A stretch of 64,000 nt of DNA from CADEGL01 sp050180485 (GCA_050180485.1 JBFXED010000005.1:62001-126000), one strand, 5' to 3'; shown: positions 53,944-63,059, counted from the stretch's first letter. The notes: generated by a model not told the origin, from the sequence alone. Made by a program: numbers and translations.

Positions 53944-55209
53944 TCAAGCGCTGGTGCCGACGTCCCCGACACGATCGGCATAGATCTGCAGGGGCTTGAT
54001 CCGCCCCTCGACGACCTCTCGGTTAAGGACGACCTCCTCCACGCCCTCGTAGGCGGGCAGGTCGAACATCGATTCCAGCAGGATATTCTCCAGGATCGAG
54101 CGCAGGCCGCGCGCGCCGGTCTTACGCGCGATCGCCTTGCGCGCCACGGCCTGGAGCGCGTCTTCCGTGAAAGCCAGCTTGACACCTTCCATCTCGAACA
54201 GACGCTGGTACTGCTTGACCAGGGCGTTCTTGGGCTTGGTCAGGATGTCGACCAGGGCCTGCTGGTTCAAATCCTCCAGGGTGGCGATGACCGGCAGACG
54301 GCCGATGAATTCCGGGATCAGGCCGAACTTGAGCAGGTCCTCGGGCTCCACGTCGCGCAAGATCTCGCCCGTGCCGCGCTCGTCCGGACCGCGCACGTCG
54401 GCGCCGAAACCGATCGAAGTGCCCCGCCCACGCCCGGCGATGATCTTCTCCAGGCCGGAGAAAGCGCCGCCGCAGATGAACAGGATGTTGGTCGTGTCGA
54501 CCTGCAGGAATTCCTGCTGCGGATGCTTGCGGCCACCCTGGGGCGGCACGGAGGCGATCGTGCCTTCCATGATCTTCAACAGGGCCTGCTGCACGCCCTC
54601 GCCTGACACGTCGCGGGTGATCGAGGGGTTATCGGATTTGCGCGAGATCTTATCGACCTCGTCGATATAGACGATGCCGCGCTGGGCGCGCTCGACGTTG
54701 TAGTCAGCCGCCTGCAGCAGTTTCAGGATGATGTTCTCGACGTCTTCGCCGACATAACCCGCCTCGGTCAACGTCGTGGCGTCGGCCATGGTGAACGGCA
54801 CGTCAATGATGCGCGCGAGCGTCTGGGCCAGGAGCGTCTTACCGCAGCCCGTTGGGCCGACCAGCAGGATGTTCGATTTGGCCAGTTCGACGTCGCTGGC
54901 CTTCTGGCCATGGGCCAGACGCTTGTAGTGATTGTGGACGGCCACCGACAGCACGCGCTTGGCGTGGCCTTGGCCGATCACATAGTCGTCCAGGACCTTG
55001 CAGATCTCGCGCGGGGTCGGCACGCCGTCGCGCGACTTCACGAACGTCGTCTTGTGCTCTTCACGGATGATGTCCATGCAGAGCTCGACGCACTCGTCGC
55101 AGATAAACACCGTGGGGCCGGCGATAAGCTTCCGCACCTCATGCTGGCTCTTGCCGCAGAAGGAGCAGTAAAGCGTGTTCTTCGAATCGCCGCCGCTAGC
55201 CTTGTTCAT
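53944..55209 (-). CDS. clpX: ClpXP ATPase subunit ClpX
   Basis: Unfolds substrates and feeds them to ClpP. The 421 residues have an N-terminal zinc-binding domain (CSFCGKSQHEVRKLI, CDECVELC). The AAA+ domain follows with Walker A GPTGCGKTLLAQTLA, Walker B VYIDEVDKI, the pore loop GYVGEDVE and sensor segments. ATG 55209 is the first Met of the family alignment. It is 185 bp downstream of clpP, a gap long enough for its own promoter, though none is clear. Confidence 0.98.
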   Translation of the reverse strand: MNKASGGDSKNTLYCSFCGKSQHEVRKLIAGPTVFICDECVELCMDIIREEHKTTFVKSRDGVPTPREICKVLDDYVIGQGHAKRVLSVAVHNHYKRLAHGQKASDVELAKSNILLVGPTGCGKTLLAQTLARIIDVPFTMADATTLTEAGYVGEDVENIILKLLQAADYNVERAQRGIVYIDEVDKISRKSDNPSITRDVSGEGVQQALLKIMEGTIASVPPQGGRKHPQQEFLQVDTTNILFICGGAFSGLEKIIAGRGRGTSIGFGADVRGPDERGTGEILRDVEPEDLLKFGLIPEFIGRLPVIATLEDLNQQALVDILTKPKNALVKQYQRLFEMEGVKLAFTEDALQAVARKAIARKTGARGLRSILENILLESMFDLPAYEGVEEVVLNREVVEGRIKPLQIYADRVGDVGTSA

Positions 55210-55394
55210 CCTACGCCCCGACTAGATATAGTAGTTCTGCCGGTCCTAAACCCATCCATTTACGCATGGGGGCCGCCACCGCACAAGCCTATACCGTAAG
55301 GTCTAGGATGCAAAATGGGGGCCGGGCTGGTTCCAGCACGGGCCGAGGGAGGCCCGCCACGAATATATAAGTACGCCCGAGGCCCCGGACGAGA

Positions 55395-56036
55395 TCAGGT
55401 CTTCTTGGCCTCTTCGGCCGCCTGCTCCAGCGCCGCCGGGCGCTCGCTCACCACCTGGTCGACGATACCGAATGTCTTGGCTTCGTCGGGCGACAGGAAT
55501 CGGTCGCGCTCCATGGCCTCCTCGATCGCGGCCACGTCCTGCCCCGTGTGCTTGACGAAGATCTCGTTCAAGCGAGCGCGCAGGGTGAGAATCTCGCGGG
55601 CATGAATCTCAATGTCCGTGGCTTGGCCCTGGAAGCCGCCCGAGGGCTGGTGGACCATGATGCGGGAATTCGGCAGAGCGAAGCGCTTGCCCGGCGCGCC
55701 GGCGGTCAGGAGAAGCGCGCCCATGGAGGCAGCTTGGCCGATACACAGGGTCATCACCGGCGGGCGGATGTATTGCATCGTGTCGTAGATAGCGAGCCCC
55801 GAACTGACCACGCCGCCCGGCGAGTTGATGTAGAACGAAATGTCCTTGGTCGGATTTTCCGATTCCAGGAACAGGAGCTGGGCGCAAATCAGGGTCGAGA
55901 CAGCATCGTTGACCGGCCCGGTCATGAAGATGATGCGTTCCTTGAGAAGCCGGGAATAGATGTCGTAGGCGCGCTCGCCACGGTTCGTCTGTTCGACGAC
56001 CATGGGAACCAGCATGTTGGCGGTGATCTCGTTCAT
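55395..56036 (-). CDS. clpP: ATP-dependent Clp protease proteolytic subunit
   Basis: Serine protease forming a 14-mer barrel. The 213 residues carry the complete triad: Ser104 in GQAASMGALLL, His129 in IMVHQPSGG and Asp178 in MERDRF. The oxyanion region INSPGGVVSSG and the hydrophobic axial N-terminus are normal. It lies 29 bp downstream of tig and upstream of clpX. Confidence 0.98.
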   Translation of the reverse strand: MNEITANMLVPMVVEQTNRGERAYDIYSRLLKERIIFMTGPVNDAVSTLICAQLLFLESENPTKDISFYINSPGGVVSSGLAIYDTMQYIRPPVMTLCIGQAASMGALLLTAGAPGKRFALPNSRIMVHQPSGGFQGQATDIEIHAREILTLRARLNEIFVKHTGQDVAAIEEAMERDRFLSPDEAKTFGIVDQVVSERPAALEQAAEEAKKT

Positions 56037-56065
56037 GTCCGCTTTCCCTCGCCTCGATCGGCTTC

Positions 56066-57502
56066 TTAGCCCTTGGTCTTCTTGGCCGCGCGCTTGGCGG
56101 GCTTCTTCGCCTTCTCGCCGTCCGCCGGCTCGTTCTCAGCCGTCGTCGCACTGGCCCCGGCGGCTCCGGCCGCGGCGGCCTCCGCCTCGACCATCGACTT
56201 GAACGCGTCGGTGGTCATCGGCTTCTTCGTCACCTTGGCCAATTCGAGAATGTAGTCAACGACCTTGTCCTCGAGGATGGGCGCGCGCAGCGCTTCGGCC
56301 GCGGCCTGGTTCCGGCTGTAGAACTCCATCACCTGCCGCTCGTTGCCCGGATGGCGACGCGCCTCGGCGATGAGCGCCCGGTTGGTTTCCTCCGGCGTGA
56401 CGGAGATATTGTTCTTGCGACCCAGGTCGGACAAAAGGAGGCCGAGCCGGATTCGGCGCTCCGCGATCTTGCGGTAGTCGGCCTTGAGGTCGTCCTCGCT
56501 CTTCTTGGCGTCCTCGGCATCGAGACGGCCCTGCGCCTTGTCTTCCTGGACCTGACGCCAGATGCCCTCGAACTCCGCGTCCACCATGCCCGGCGGCAAC
56601 GGGAAGTCGTGTCCGTCGGACAGCTTGTCGAACAACAGACGCTTGGCGCGCGAGCGCGCGACGGTGTTGTAGCCATTCTCCAACTCGCTCTTCACCGACG
56701 CCTTCAGCGCGGCCAGATTCTCCAAACCGAACTGCTTGGCCAACTCGTCATCGATCGCGACCGCGACCGGCTCGCGCACTTCCTTCACGGTGACGTCGAA
56801 GATCGCGTCCTTGCCCTGAATTTCCTTGTTCTGGTACTCGTCCGGAAATTTGACATTCACGACGCGCTTCTCGCCCGCCGAGGCGCCGACCAACTGATCC
56901 TCGAAGCCGGGAATGAAGCGGTTGCTGCCCAGTTCCAGGTAAAACCCATCGCCCTTGCCGCCTGGGAGCGGCTTGTCATCGACCTTGCCCTCGAAATCGA
57001 TGACGACGACGTCGCCGGACTTGGCAGGGCGCGGCTCCTTAACCGGCTCGGTGCGCTTCACCATCTCGGCACGGCGCGCCACTTCCTCGTCGATGTCCTT
57101 GTCCAGAACCTGGATTTCCAACCGCTCAAGCTCGATCGACTTAAAGTCCATCGGCGTGATCTCGGGCAGAACCTCGACCTCGATGGTGAACGCGAGGTCG
57201 GCGCCAGCATCGGCCGAGGTGATGTCGATCTTAGGCTGGATCGCGGGGCGCAGACCGCGCTCGTGGATGGCCTGATGGGAGCCTTCGTTCACGGCCTCCT
57301 GCAGAACCTCGCCGCGCATGGCTTCGCCGAAACGAGTCTTCAGAAGCGATAGCGGCGCCTTGCCGGGCCGGAAACCGGGGATGCGCGCGGAGGCGCCATA
57401 TTCCCGCAGCTTGTCCTCGACCTTACGATCGATGTCCTTGGCCGGCAGCACGATCTTGAAACCGCGCTTCAGCCCTTCGGACAGGGTCTCGGTCACCTGC
57501 AT
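56066..57502 (-). CDS. tig: Trigger factor
   Basis: Ribosome-bound chaperone and prolyl isomerase. The 478 residues have a ribosome-docking N-terminal domain with GFRPGKAPLSLLKTRFG. A FKBP-type domain (about 155-245, VVIDFEGKVDDKP) and a helical chaperone domain follow. The tail of about 45 residues is Lys/Ala-rich and longer than in E. coli. It leads tig-clpP-clpX-lon-hup, with tRNA-Leu 66 bp upstream. Confidence 0.97.
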   Translation of the reverse strand: MQVTETLSEGLKRGFKIVLPAKDIDRKVEDKLREYGASARIPGFRPGKAPLSLLKTRFGEAMRGEVLQEAVNEGSHQAIHERGLRPAIQPKIDITSADAGADLAFTIEVEVLPEITPMDFKSIELERLEIQVLDKDIDEEVARRAEMVKRTEPVKEPRPAKSGDVVVIDFEGKVDDKPLPGGKGDGFYLELGSNRFIPGFEDQLVGASAGEKRVVNVKFPDEYQNKEIQGKDAIFDVTVKEVREPVAVAIDDELAKQFGLENLAALKASVKSELENGYNTVARSRAKRLLFDKLSDGHDFPLPPGMVDAEFEGIWRQVQEDKAQGRLDAEDAKKSEDDLKADYRKIAERRIRLGLLLSDLGRKNNISVTPEETNRALIAEARRHPGNERQVMEFYSRNQAAAEALRAPILEDKVVDYILELAKVTKKPMTTDAFKSMVEAEAAAAGAAGASATTAENEPADGEKAKKPAKRAAKKTKG

Positions 57503-57568
57503 GGCAATCTCCGCACGTTAAGGGAATACGCCTGCCGCATCGCGTTCGCAGGCGCTGTTCCGATCGGG

Positions 57569-57654
57569 TGGTGCGGGCGGAGGGACTTGAACCCCCACGA
57601 CGCAAGGTCACAGGAACCTAAATCCTGCGTGTCTACCAATTCCACCACGCCCGC
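57569..57654 (-). tRNA. tRNA-Leu (anticodon TAG)
   Basis: An 86-base class II tRNA on the minus strand. The acceptor stem GCGGGCG pairs with CGCCCGC, then A73 and an encoded CCA. The anticodon stem CAGGA/TCCTG encloses TTTAGGT with anticodon TAG. A long variable arm (TGACCTTGCGTCG region) and the T loop TTCAAGT complete the fold. A73 is the Leu identity base. Confidence 0.96.
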
Positions 57655-57775
57655 ATTTGGGTCGGTCGGGCCACGACGAAATCCCGCTCGGAACAGGGCC
57701 GTTTCTCTATATCATAGGAAATGGCCGCGCAACCGGACGGCCGCCCCGCCCTCCTTATTTCCCAGAGGTCCGCTC

Positions 57776-59023
57776 GTGTCCGAAGCTCGCGATTTGGAAA
57801 CGGTCGTCCGCTACGGGCTTTGTACGAGCTGCGGCCTGTGCGAAAGCATGGCCGGCCGGGATCATGTGGAGATGGTCGTTTCCCCCACCGGCCATCTGCG
57901 CCCTCGGGTGAAGACGAAGTTCGAGCCCGCCCTGCTCGGCCGCATCCTGGCCGTCTGCCCGGGTGCCGGCGTTACCGGCCCTGATGCGCCAAAGGGGCAG
58001 CCTATGCACCCCAAATGGGGGCCACTGCTCAGTCTCCAGCGAAGCTGGGCCGCGGACGACGCCGTGCGTCACAAGGCCGCCGCCGGCGGCACGTTGACCG
58101 CATTGGGCGCCTATCTACTCGACAGCGGCAAGGTCGAGGCCATCGTCCATGTGCGCGCCTCGACGTCTGACCCGATCACGACGGATTCGCTGGTCAGCCG
58201 TACCGCAAAGGACGTCGTGTCTGGCGCCCAATCACGTTACGCCACCTCGTCACCCCTGCGGCATGTCATGCGCCTTCTGGATGAGGGCACCCGCTTCGCG
58301 GTGATCGGCAAGCCGTGCGACGTGGCCGCGATTCGCGCATTGGGGCGCGTCGACCCTCGGGTGTCCGGTCAGATCCCCTACCTCCTCACCATCTTCTGCG
58401 GCGGCGAAGCAAACCTTCAGACAGCGGAGAAGATCGCTGCCTTTCACGGCGTGCCCCGTAAGGACATCGCACTGTTCCGCTGGCGCGGGGAAGGCTGGCC
58501 CGGTCCCACTCGCGTCGCGGCCAAGGATGGCCGCGTCTTCGACATGAGCTATGAGGAAACTTGGTACGAAAAAGGCAAACCCTGGACCTATGATCTCCAG
58601 TTCCGCTGCAAGATCTGCCCCGATGCCATTGGCGAGCAGGCCGACGTGGCCGTTCCCGACGGCTGGGTGATTGAGAACGGCAAACGCATCTTCCGGGAAG
58701 CGCCCGGCGTGAATGTGGCGGTCGCCCGCACGCAGGTCGGCGTACAATTGCTGCAGGACGCTTCCACGGCAGGCGCGCTCAAGCTCGCGCCCTGCTCGTT
58801 CGAAGACTTCGAGATCATGCACAACGACCACACGCGGCGGAAGGTCAGCCATCCGGCTCGCGCGCTCGCGCTCTTCCTGCTCGGTCAGCCCAATCTGCGC
58901 ATCCGCCGCTATCGCACCTGGCAGGCCGTGCGCCTGGCCGGGCTGACCGGCAACTGGACCGCCTTTTGGGGCATGGTGCGGCGCGTGCTGGAACGCGCCA
59001 ACCGCGAGCCGTTGCCTCGCTAG
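57776..59023 (+). CDS. FrhB-like coenzyme F420 hydrogenase/dehydrogenase beta-subunit family protein
   Basis: A 415-residue protein with the two FrhB domains. GTG 57776 is chosen, with AGAGG upstream; the longer frame runs into tRNA-Leu. An iron-sulfur motif CTSCGLCESM lies at about residue 18. The flavin-binding region follows (HKAAAGGTLTALGAYLL, VIGKPCDVAAIRALG, LTIFCGGEAN), then FRCKICPDAIGEQADVA with further Cys. Relatives include F420-reducing hydrogenase beta subunits and chlorophyll-pathway reductases. Whether F420 is used is unknown; a ferredoxin-flavin reductase is the safer reading. It converges on the ThDP gene with shared stop bases. Confidence 0.85.
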   Translation: MSEARDLETVVRYGLCTSCGLCESMAGRDHVEMVVSPTGHLRPRVKTKFEPALLGRILAVCPGAGVTGPDAPKGQPMHPKWGPLLSLQRSWAADDAVRHKAAAGGTLTALGAYLLDSGKVEAIVHVRASTSDPITTDSLVSRTAKDVVSGAQSRYATSSPLRHVMRLLDEGTRFAVIGKPCDVAAIRALGRVDPRVSGQIPYLLTIFCGGEANLQTAEKIAAFHGVPRKDIALFRWRGEGWPGPTRVAAKDGRVFDMSYEETWYEKGKPWTYDLQFRCKICPDAIGEQADVAVPDGWVIENGKRIFREAPGVNVAVARTQVGVQLLQDASTAGALKLAPCSFEDFEIMHNDHTRRKVSHPARALALFLLGQPNLRIRRYRTWQAVRLAGLTGNWTAFWGMVRRVLERANREPLPR

Positions 59024-61359
59024 CCGAGCAGAAGACCGGCGGCCGCGTCGACGATGGCGTCGGTGTCGATGCCATAGGTCCGGTAAAGATCGGGGATGTC
59101 CCCCGACTGGCCGAACTTCTCGACGCCCAGAGCACGAACCCGATGCCGCCCAACGGCGCCGAGCCAAGATAGCGTCGCTGGATGACCGTCCAGAACGGTG
59201 ATGATCCCCGCCCCTGAGCCAAGAGCGCCCAGCAAACGTTCGGCATGGCTGCGGCCTCGGCCTGCCCGCTGTGCCTCAAGCCAATCCGCGTGGAGCCGGT
59301 CGGGCGACGTGACCGCCAGCAATCCGGTGCCTGGCACATCCTCGGCAATCTGCGCATGGGCAGCCAGCACCTCGGGCGCAACCGCACCGCAATAGGCGAT
59401 GGCGATTTCGCTACCCGGCGCTGGCGGGATGGCCCAGTAGCCGCCCGTCACAACGGCTTCTCGCCAGGCAGAATCGGGCTGCCGCTTGACCTGTTCGAGC
59501 GGTCGGGTCGACAGGCGCAGATAGACCGAGCCGCCCTTCTCCGCCTGCATATGCCGGAACGACCACGCCATGATGGCCGCCAGCTCGTCCGCATAAGCGG
59601 GCTCGTAGGACGTCAGCCCCGGTTGACCCATGCCAATCAAGGGCTGGACGATCGACTGATGCGCGCCGCCTTCCGGCGCCAGCGTGATGCCAGACGGCGT
59701 CGCCACCAGCATGAAGCGCGCGTCCTGATAGCACGCATAGTTCAGCGCATCGAGACCGCGCGCTATGAACGGATCGTAGACCGTGCCGACGGGCAGCAGA
59801 CGCGCGTCGAACAGCGACGACGACAGGCCCAGCGCTGCCAGCATGAGGAACAGGTTGTTCTCCGCGATGCCCAGCTCCATGTGTTGGCCTTCGCGGTGCA
59901 TGGCCCAGCGCTGCGCCGAAATGACTTTTTCGTCACGGAAAACGTCGGCGCGGTCGGCGCGGTTGAAGATCGCGCGCTGATTCACCCACCCGCCCAGGTT
60001 GGTCGAAACGGTGACGTCGGGCGAAGTCGTCACGATGCGCGAAGCGAGCGCCGAATCACCCTTGCCCAACTCGTTGAGGATGCGGCCAAAGGCCTCCTGC
60101 GTCGATTGGCGCGCGCCCTCGGGCACAGGGAACTCGGCCGGAACAGGAATGGCGTCGACCACGCGCTTCTGTGCGCGCTGGGCAAACGGCGTCTCCTTGA
60201 GGAATCCCTCCAGCGTCTCGACCGGCAGCGACAGGCCGGCGAAGCGGTCCCACTCCGCGCCGTCGGCGATGCCCATGGCGCTCTTCAGCCGCGCCATCTG
60301 CTCCAGGTTCATCAGTCCCGCATGATTGTCCTTGTGGCCCGCGAACGGCAGGCCGAAGCCCTTCACAGTGTAGGCAATGAAACAATGCGGCACATCGGAG
60401 TCGACGGCATCGAACGCCTCGACCACGGCCTCCATGTCGTGACCAGCCAGATTTGTCATCAGCGCATGGAGCTGATCGTCGTCATGCTCATCCAGCAATT
60501 GACGGCCGAAGCGCGTGTTGCCCAGATCGGCACTCAGATGCTCGCGCCATGCCTTGCCGCCTTTATAGGTCAGTGCGGAATAGAGATCGTTCGAGCACTC
60601 GTCGATCCAGCGCCGCAGCGCCTCGCCGCCCGGCCGCGCGAAGGCGGCTTCCAGCCGCTTGCCGTATTTGAGCATGACCACCTTCCAGCCCACGGCATGG
60701 AAGAAGTCCTTGATCTTCTGGAATAGATGGTCGGAGACGACACTGTCCAGGCTCTGCCGATTGTAGTCGACGATCCACCATAGATTGCGGACGTCGTGCT
60801 TCCACCCTTCGAGCAGCGCCTCGTAGATGTTGCCTTCATCCAACTCGGCGTCGCCCATGATGGCGACCATGCGGCCCGCCGGCCGGTCGGAGAATCCGTG
60901 CAAACGAACATAGTCCTGCACCAGCGAGCCGAACAGCGTCGCCGCCACGCCAAGGCCGACGGAGCCGGTGGAGAAATCCACGTCGTCCGCGTCCTTGGTG
61001 CGCGAGGGGTAGGACTGCGCGCCACCAAGGGCGCGGAAGTTGATCAGGTTCTCGCGGCTCTGGTTACCCAGCAGATACTGTATGGCGTGAAAAACGGGGC
61101 TGGCGTGGGGCTTCACCGCAATGCGGTCTTCGGAACGCATGGCGTGGAAGAACAGCGCGGTCAGTAGCGTCACGACGGAGGCGCTGGACGCCTGATGACC
61201 GCCCACTTTCAAGCCGTCGCGGCTAGCGCGCAGATGATTGGCATGATGAATGGTCCAGCTCGACAGCCACAGGACCTTCCGCTCCAACTCCCGCAAGGTG
61301 CGGATCGAGTCGGCGTGCGGCGTGCGGCGTGCACGGCGAAGGGGAATGGCGTCTGCCAT
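59020..61359 (-). CDS. ThDP-dependent AceE/transketolase-like enzyme
   Basis: A 779-residue thiamine diphosphate enzyme, starting at ATG 61359 (MADAIPLRRARRTPHADS). It resembles homodimeric pyruvate dehydrogenase E1 (AceE) but is about 100 residues shorter. The ThDP-binding motif begins GDAELDEGN and closes with NRQSLD. Upstream lie HQASSASVVTLLTALFF and TGSVGLG, and the later half has the pyrimidine domain (ELGIAENNLFLMLAAL) and a transketolase C-terminal domain. No E2 or E3 gene is nearby. The gene follows the PLP enzyme by 11 bp, so they are probably co-transcribed. The substrate, pyruvate or another 2-oxo acid or ketose, is not determinable. Confidence 0.85.
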   Translation of the reverse strand: MADAIPLRRARRTPHADSIRTLRELERKVLWLSSWTIHHANHLRASRDGLKVGGHQASSASVVTLLTALFFHAMRSEDRIAVKPHASPVFHAIQYLLGNQSRENLINFRALGGAQSYPSRTKDADDVDFSTGSVGLGVAATLFGSLVQDYVRLHGFSDRPAGRMVAIMGDAELDEGNIYEALLEGWKHDVRNLWWIVDYNRQSLDSVVSDHLFQKIKDFFHAVGWKVVMLKYGKRLEAAFARPGGEALRRWIDECSNDLYSALTYKGGKAWREHLSADLGNTRFGRQLLDEHDDDQLHALMTNLAGHDMEAVVEAFDAVDSDVPHCFIAYTVKGFGLPFAGHKDNHAGLMNLEQMARLKSAMGIADGAEWDRFAGLSLPVETLEGFLKETPFAQRAQKRVVDAIPVPAEFPVPEGARQSTQEAFGRILNELGKGDSALASRIVTTSPDVTVSTNLGGWVNQRAIFNRADRADVFRDEKVISAQRWAMHREGQHMELGIAENNLFLMLAALGLSSSLFDARLLPVGTVYDPFIARGLDALNYACYQDARFMLVATPSGITLAPEGGAHQSIVQPLIGMGQPGLTSYEPAYADELAAIMAWSFRHMQAEKGGSVYLRLSTRPLEQVKRQPDSAWREAVVTGGYWAIPPAPGSEIAIAYCGAVAPEVLAAHAQIAEDVPGTGLLAVTSPDRLHADWLEAQRAGRGRSHAERLLGALGSGAGIITVLDGHPATLSWLGAVGRHRVRALGVEKFGQSGDIPDLYRTYGIDTDAIVDAAAGLLLG

Positions 61360-61370
61360 GATTTCCGTCC

Positions 61371-62573
61371 TCAGCGGCCTGCGCGGCGGCGAGGCCAAGC
61401 CAGCAGCGCGCGGTTACGGCGGTCGTCCAAACTATCCTTGGGCGGCTCCAGAGCGCCCTGCCCTGGTGCCTTCACGATCTCGGCGATACGGGCACAGATC
61501 GTCTCCATGTCCTTATCCGAAAGGCAGGTCGGTTCGATGACCAGGATGCCCAGGCCCGCTTCGTAGTCGTCCAGTTTGATGGTCGGATCGCCCGCGGCCA
61601 AGCGCTGGCTGATCGCATGGGCGGAAATGCCCGCCTTCGCCGCATCGATGCGGATGCGCGCGCGATGCAGCGCCTTGCCGGTCGGGTCCGGCGCGGCCTC
61701 GGTGGAAAATCCCGACAGCTTGGAGAGCTTCTCCACGGCCATGCGGATGCGCGCGGTCTCCCGCGCAGAGCGGGCAGCCTGATCCTCGCTGCCCATGCGC
61801 TTCAACGCGGCGATCACGCCGACCACGCCTTCCTTGCCGACCTTCATGGCGCGGCCGATGCCGCGCTCTTGCATATAGGCGGCGCGCACCAGATCGCGCT
61901 TGCCGGCAACGACGCCTGCGGTCAGCCCTCCCAGCCGCTTGTGGCCGCTCCAGATCACTAGGTCCGCGCCTGCTTCGACGAACGGCCGCAAATCGTAGTC
62001 CGTCGCGGCGTCGACAATCACCGGCACGCCCTCGGCGTGACAAACGCGCACGAAGTCCGTGAGACCGATGAAGCTTCCTTGCGGCGCCTGGGCGGAAACG
62101 ACGAACAAACCGGCCGCCGTGTTGGGGCCGATGGCGCCTTCCAGATGATAGGTGCCGGCGCCGTTCACCGAGCCGATCTCCACCGGCTTGGCGCCCGCGA
62201 TACGGATCATCTGGGTGATATTGCCGCTGTAGTCGATGCAATGCGCCTTCTGGATGACCACCTCGTTCTTCATCCCGGCGCCGTCCGGAAGCGCTTCGAT
62301 ATGCGCCAAGTCGTCACCGGTGATGGTGGCCGCGATGCCGACCGCGATGCCGGATGCCGCGCACGCCGTGACGCACCCCGCCTCCGCACCCGTGGCCGTC
62401 GCAATGGCCTCCGACGCCGCGCGCTGAAGGTCGATCATCTCGACATTCTGAGTCAGGATTCCCGCGACGGCCGCGATGACCTCGTCGCTGACGGGGCTCG
62501 CGCCAAGAACGGTCGCATAGCCAGTGCCGTTAATGACCCGGCGAAGCCCAAGTTCCGCGAACAGATCGTTCAT
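61371..62573 (-). CDS. SelA/DgaE-like PLP-dependent enzyme
   Basis: A 400-residue fold-type I PLP enzyme related to selenocysteine synthase and D-glucosaminate-6-phosphate ammonia-lyase (DgaE). The N-terminus LRRVINGTGYATVLG matches the family. The Asp of IVDAATDYDLRP contacts PLP and the Schiff-base Lys is in DLVIWSGHKRLGGLTAG. It lacks the N-terminal tRNA-binding domain of SelA, and no selB or selenocysteine tRNA is seen, so selenium metabolism is unlikely. Its pairing with a ThDP enzyme suggests processing of an amino or hydroxy acid to a 2-oxo acid, which is inference. Confidence 0.8.
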   Translation of the reverse strand: MNDLFAELGLRRVINGTGYATVLGASPVSDEVIAAVAGILTQNVEMIDLQRAASEAIATATGAEAGCVTACAASGIAVGIAATITGDDLAHIEALPDGAGMKNEVVIQKAHCIDYSGNITQMIRIAGAKPVEIGSVNGAGTYHLEGAIGPNTAAGLFVVSAQAPQGSFIGLTDFVRVCHAEGVPVIVDAATDYDLRPFVEAGADLVIWSGHKRLGGLTAGVVAGKRDLVRAAYMQERGIGRAMKVGKEGVVGVIAALKRMGSEDQAARSARETARIRMAVEKLSKLSGFSTEAAPDPTGKALHRARIRIDAAKAGISAHAISQRLAAGDPTIKLDDYEAGLGILVIEPTCLSDKDMETICARIAEIVKAPGQGALEPPKDSLDDRRNRALLAWPRRRAGR

Positions 62574-62663
62574 CCCGCCCTCCGACGATGGAGGACGAGC
62601 CTAGCGCCCCGAGCGAGCGGCTTCAAAGACGATGGCAATCGAGAAAATCGGGCGAACCGGGCC

Positions 62664-62939
62664 TTAGGCGCCGACGCGTTCTTGATACAGGTCGAAGAAC
62701 GAGCGGGCGGCAAGCACGCGCGTCCCTTCGACATAGCGCTGCCGGTTCGGACGCAGGAAGTCGACCTTGTAGCGGACATGGGGAATGCCGAGCTGGTCGG
62801 TGTGCACCGACATTACTTCAGCGGTCTCGACCGTACGGTCGGTCAACACGCGGCGGAACTGCGAACCGCGCTTGATGTACTCAAGCTGTTCGCCGCGCTT
62901 GAAAAGCAAGCTGCTCATTTGACGGGAGATAGGTGCCAT
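62664..62939 (-). CDS. Small conserved protein of unknown function
   Basis: A 91-residue soluble protein, MAPISRQMSSLLFKRGEQL at the start. It is rich in basic residues (YIKRGSQFRRVLTDRTVETA) with an alternating beta pattern (GIPHVRYKVDFLRPNRQRYV) and a final helix (AARSFFDLYQERV). Similar short proteins occur in Rhodospirillales from memory; no domain name is known to me. It has its own promoter-like sequence upstream and lies between malonyl-CoA decarboxylase and the PLP gene. A small beta-barrel RNA-binding or adaptor fold is conceivable but unproven. Confidence 0.7.
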   Translation of the reverse strand: MAPISRQMSSLLFKRGEQLEYIKRGSQFRRVLTDRTVETAEVMSVHTDQLGIPHVRYKVDFLRPNRQRYVEGTRVLAARSFFDLYQERVGA

Positions 62940-62993
62940 GCCGCGTTCCCCTATAACCGCAGCGAAACCAAATAAATCGAACCAATACGGATA

Positions 62994-63021
62994 TTTATAA
63001 CGATATCCTCAAAATCCGCAA
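62994..63021 (-). promoter_or_regulatory. Promoter for the 91-residue protein gene (TTGCGG, 16 bp, TATAAA)
   Basis: On the minus strand TTGCGG (63016-63021) is followed after 16 bases by TATAAA (62994-62999), in an unusually AT-rich gap. Transcription would begin near 62987, about 48 bases before the ATG. Confidence 0.45.
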
Positions 63022-63059
63022 CAAGATCGGCGAGCGACCTAAGGAATGGGTAAAAGCCC

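Noticed and set aside
55312..55320. CCCCATTTT-like sequence upstream of clpX resembling a heat-shock -10
   Set aside because: No CTTGAA-type -35 at the required spacing on the minus strand.
61371..62573. Selenocysteine synthase (selA) as the name for the PLP gene
   Set aside because: The N-terminal tRNA-binding domain is absent and there is no selB, selD or selenocysteine tRNA nearby.
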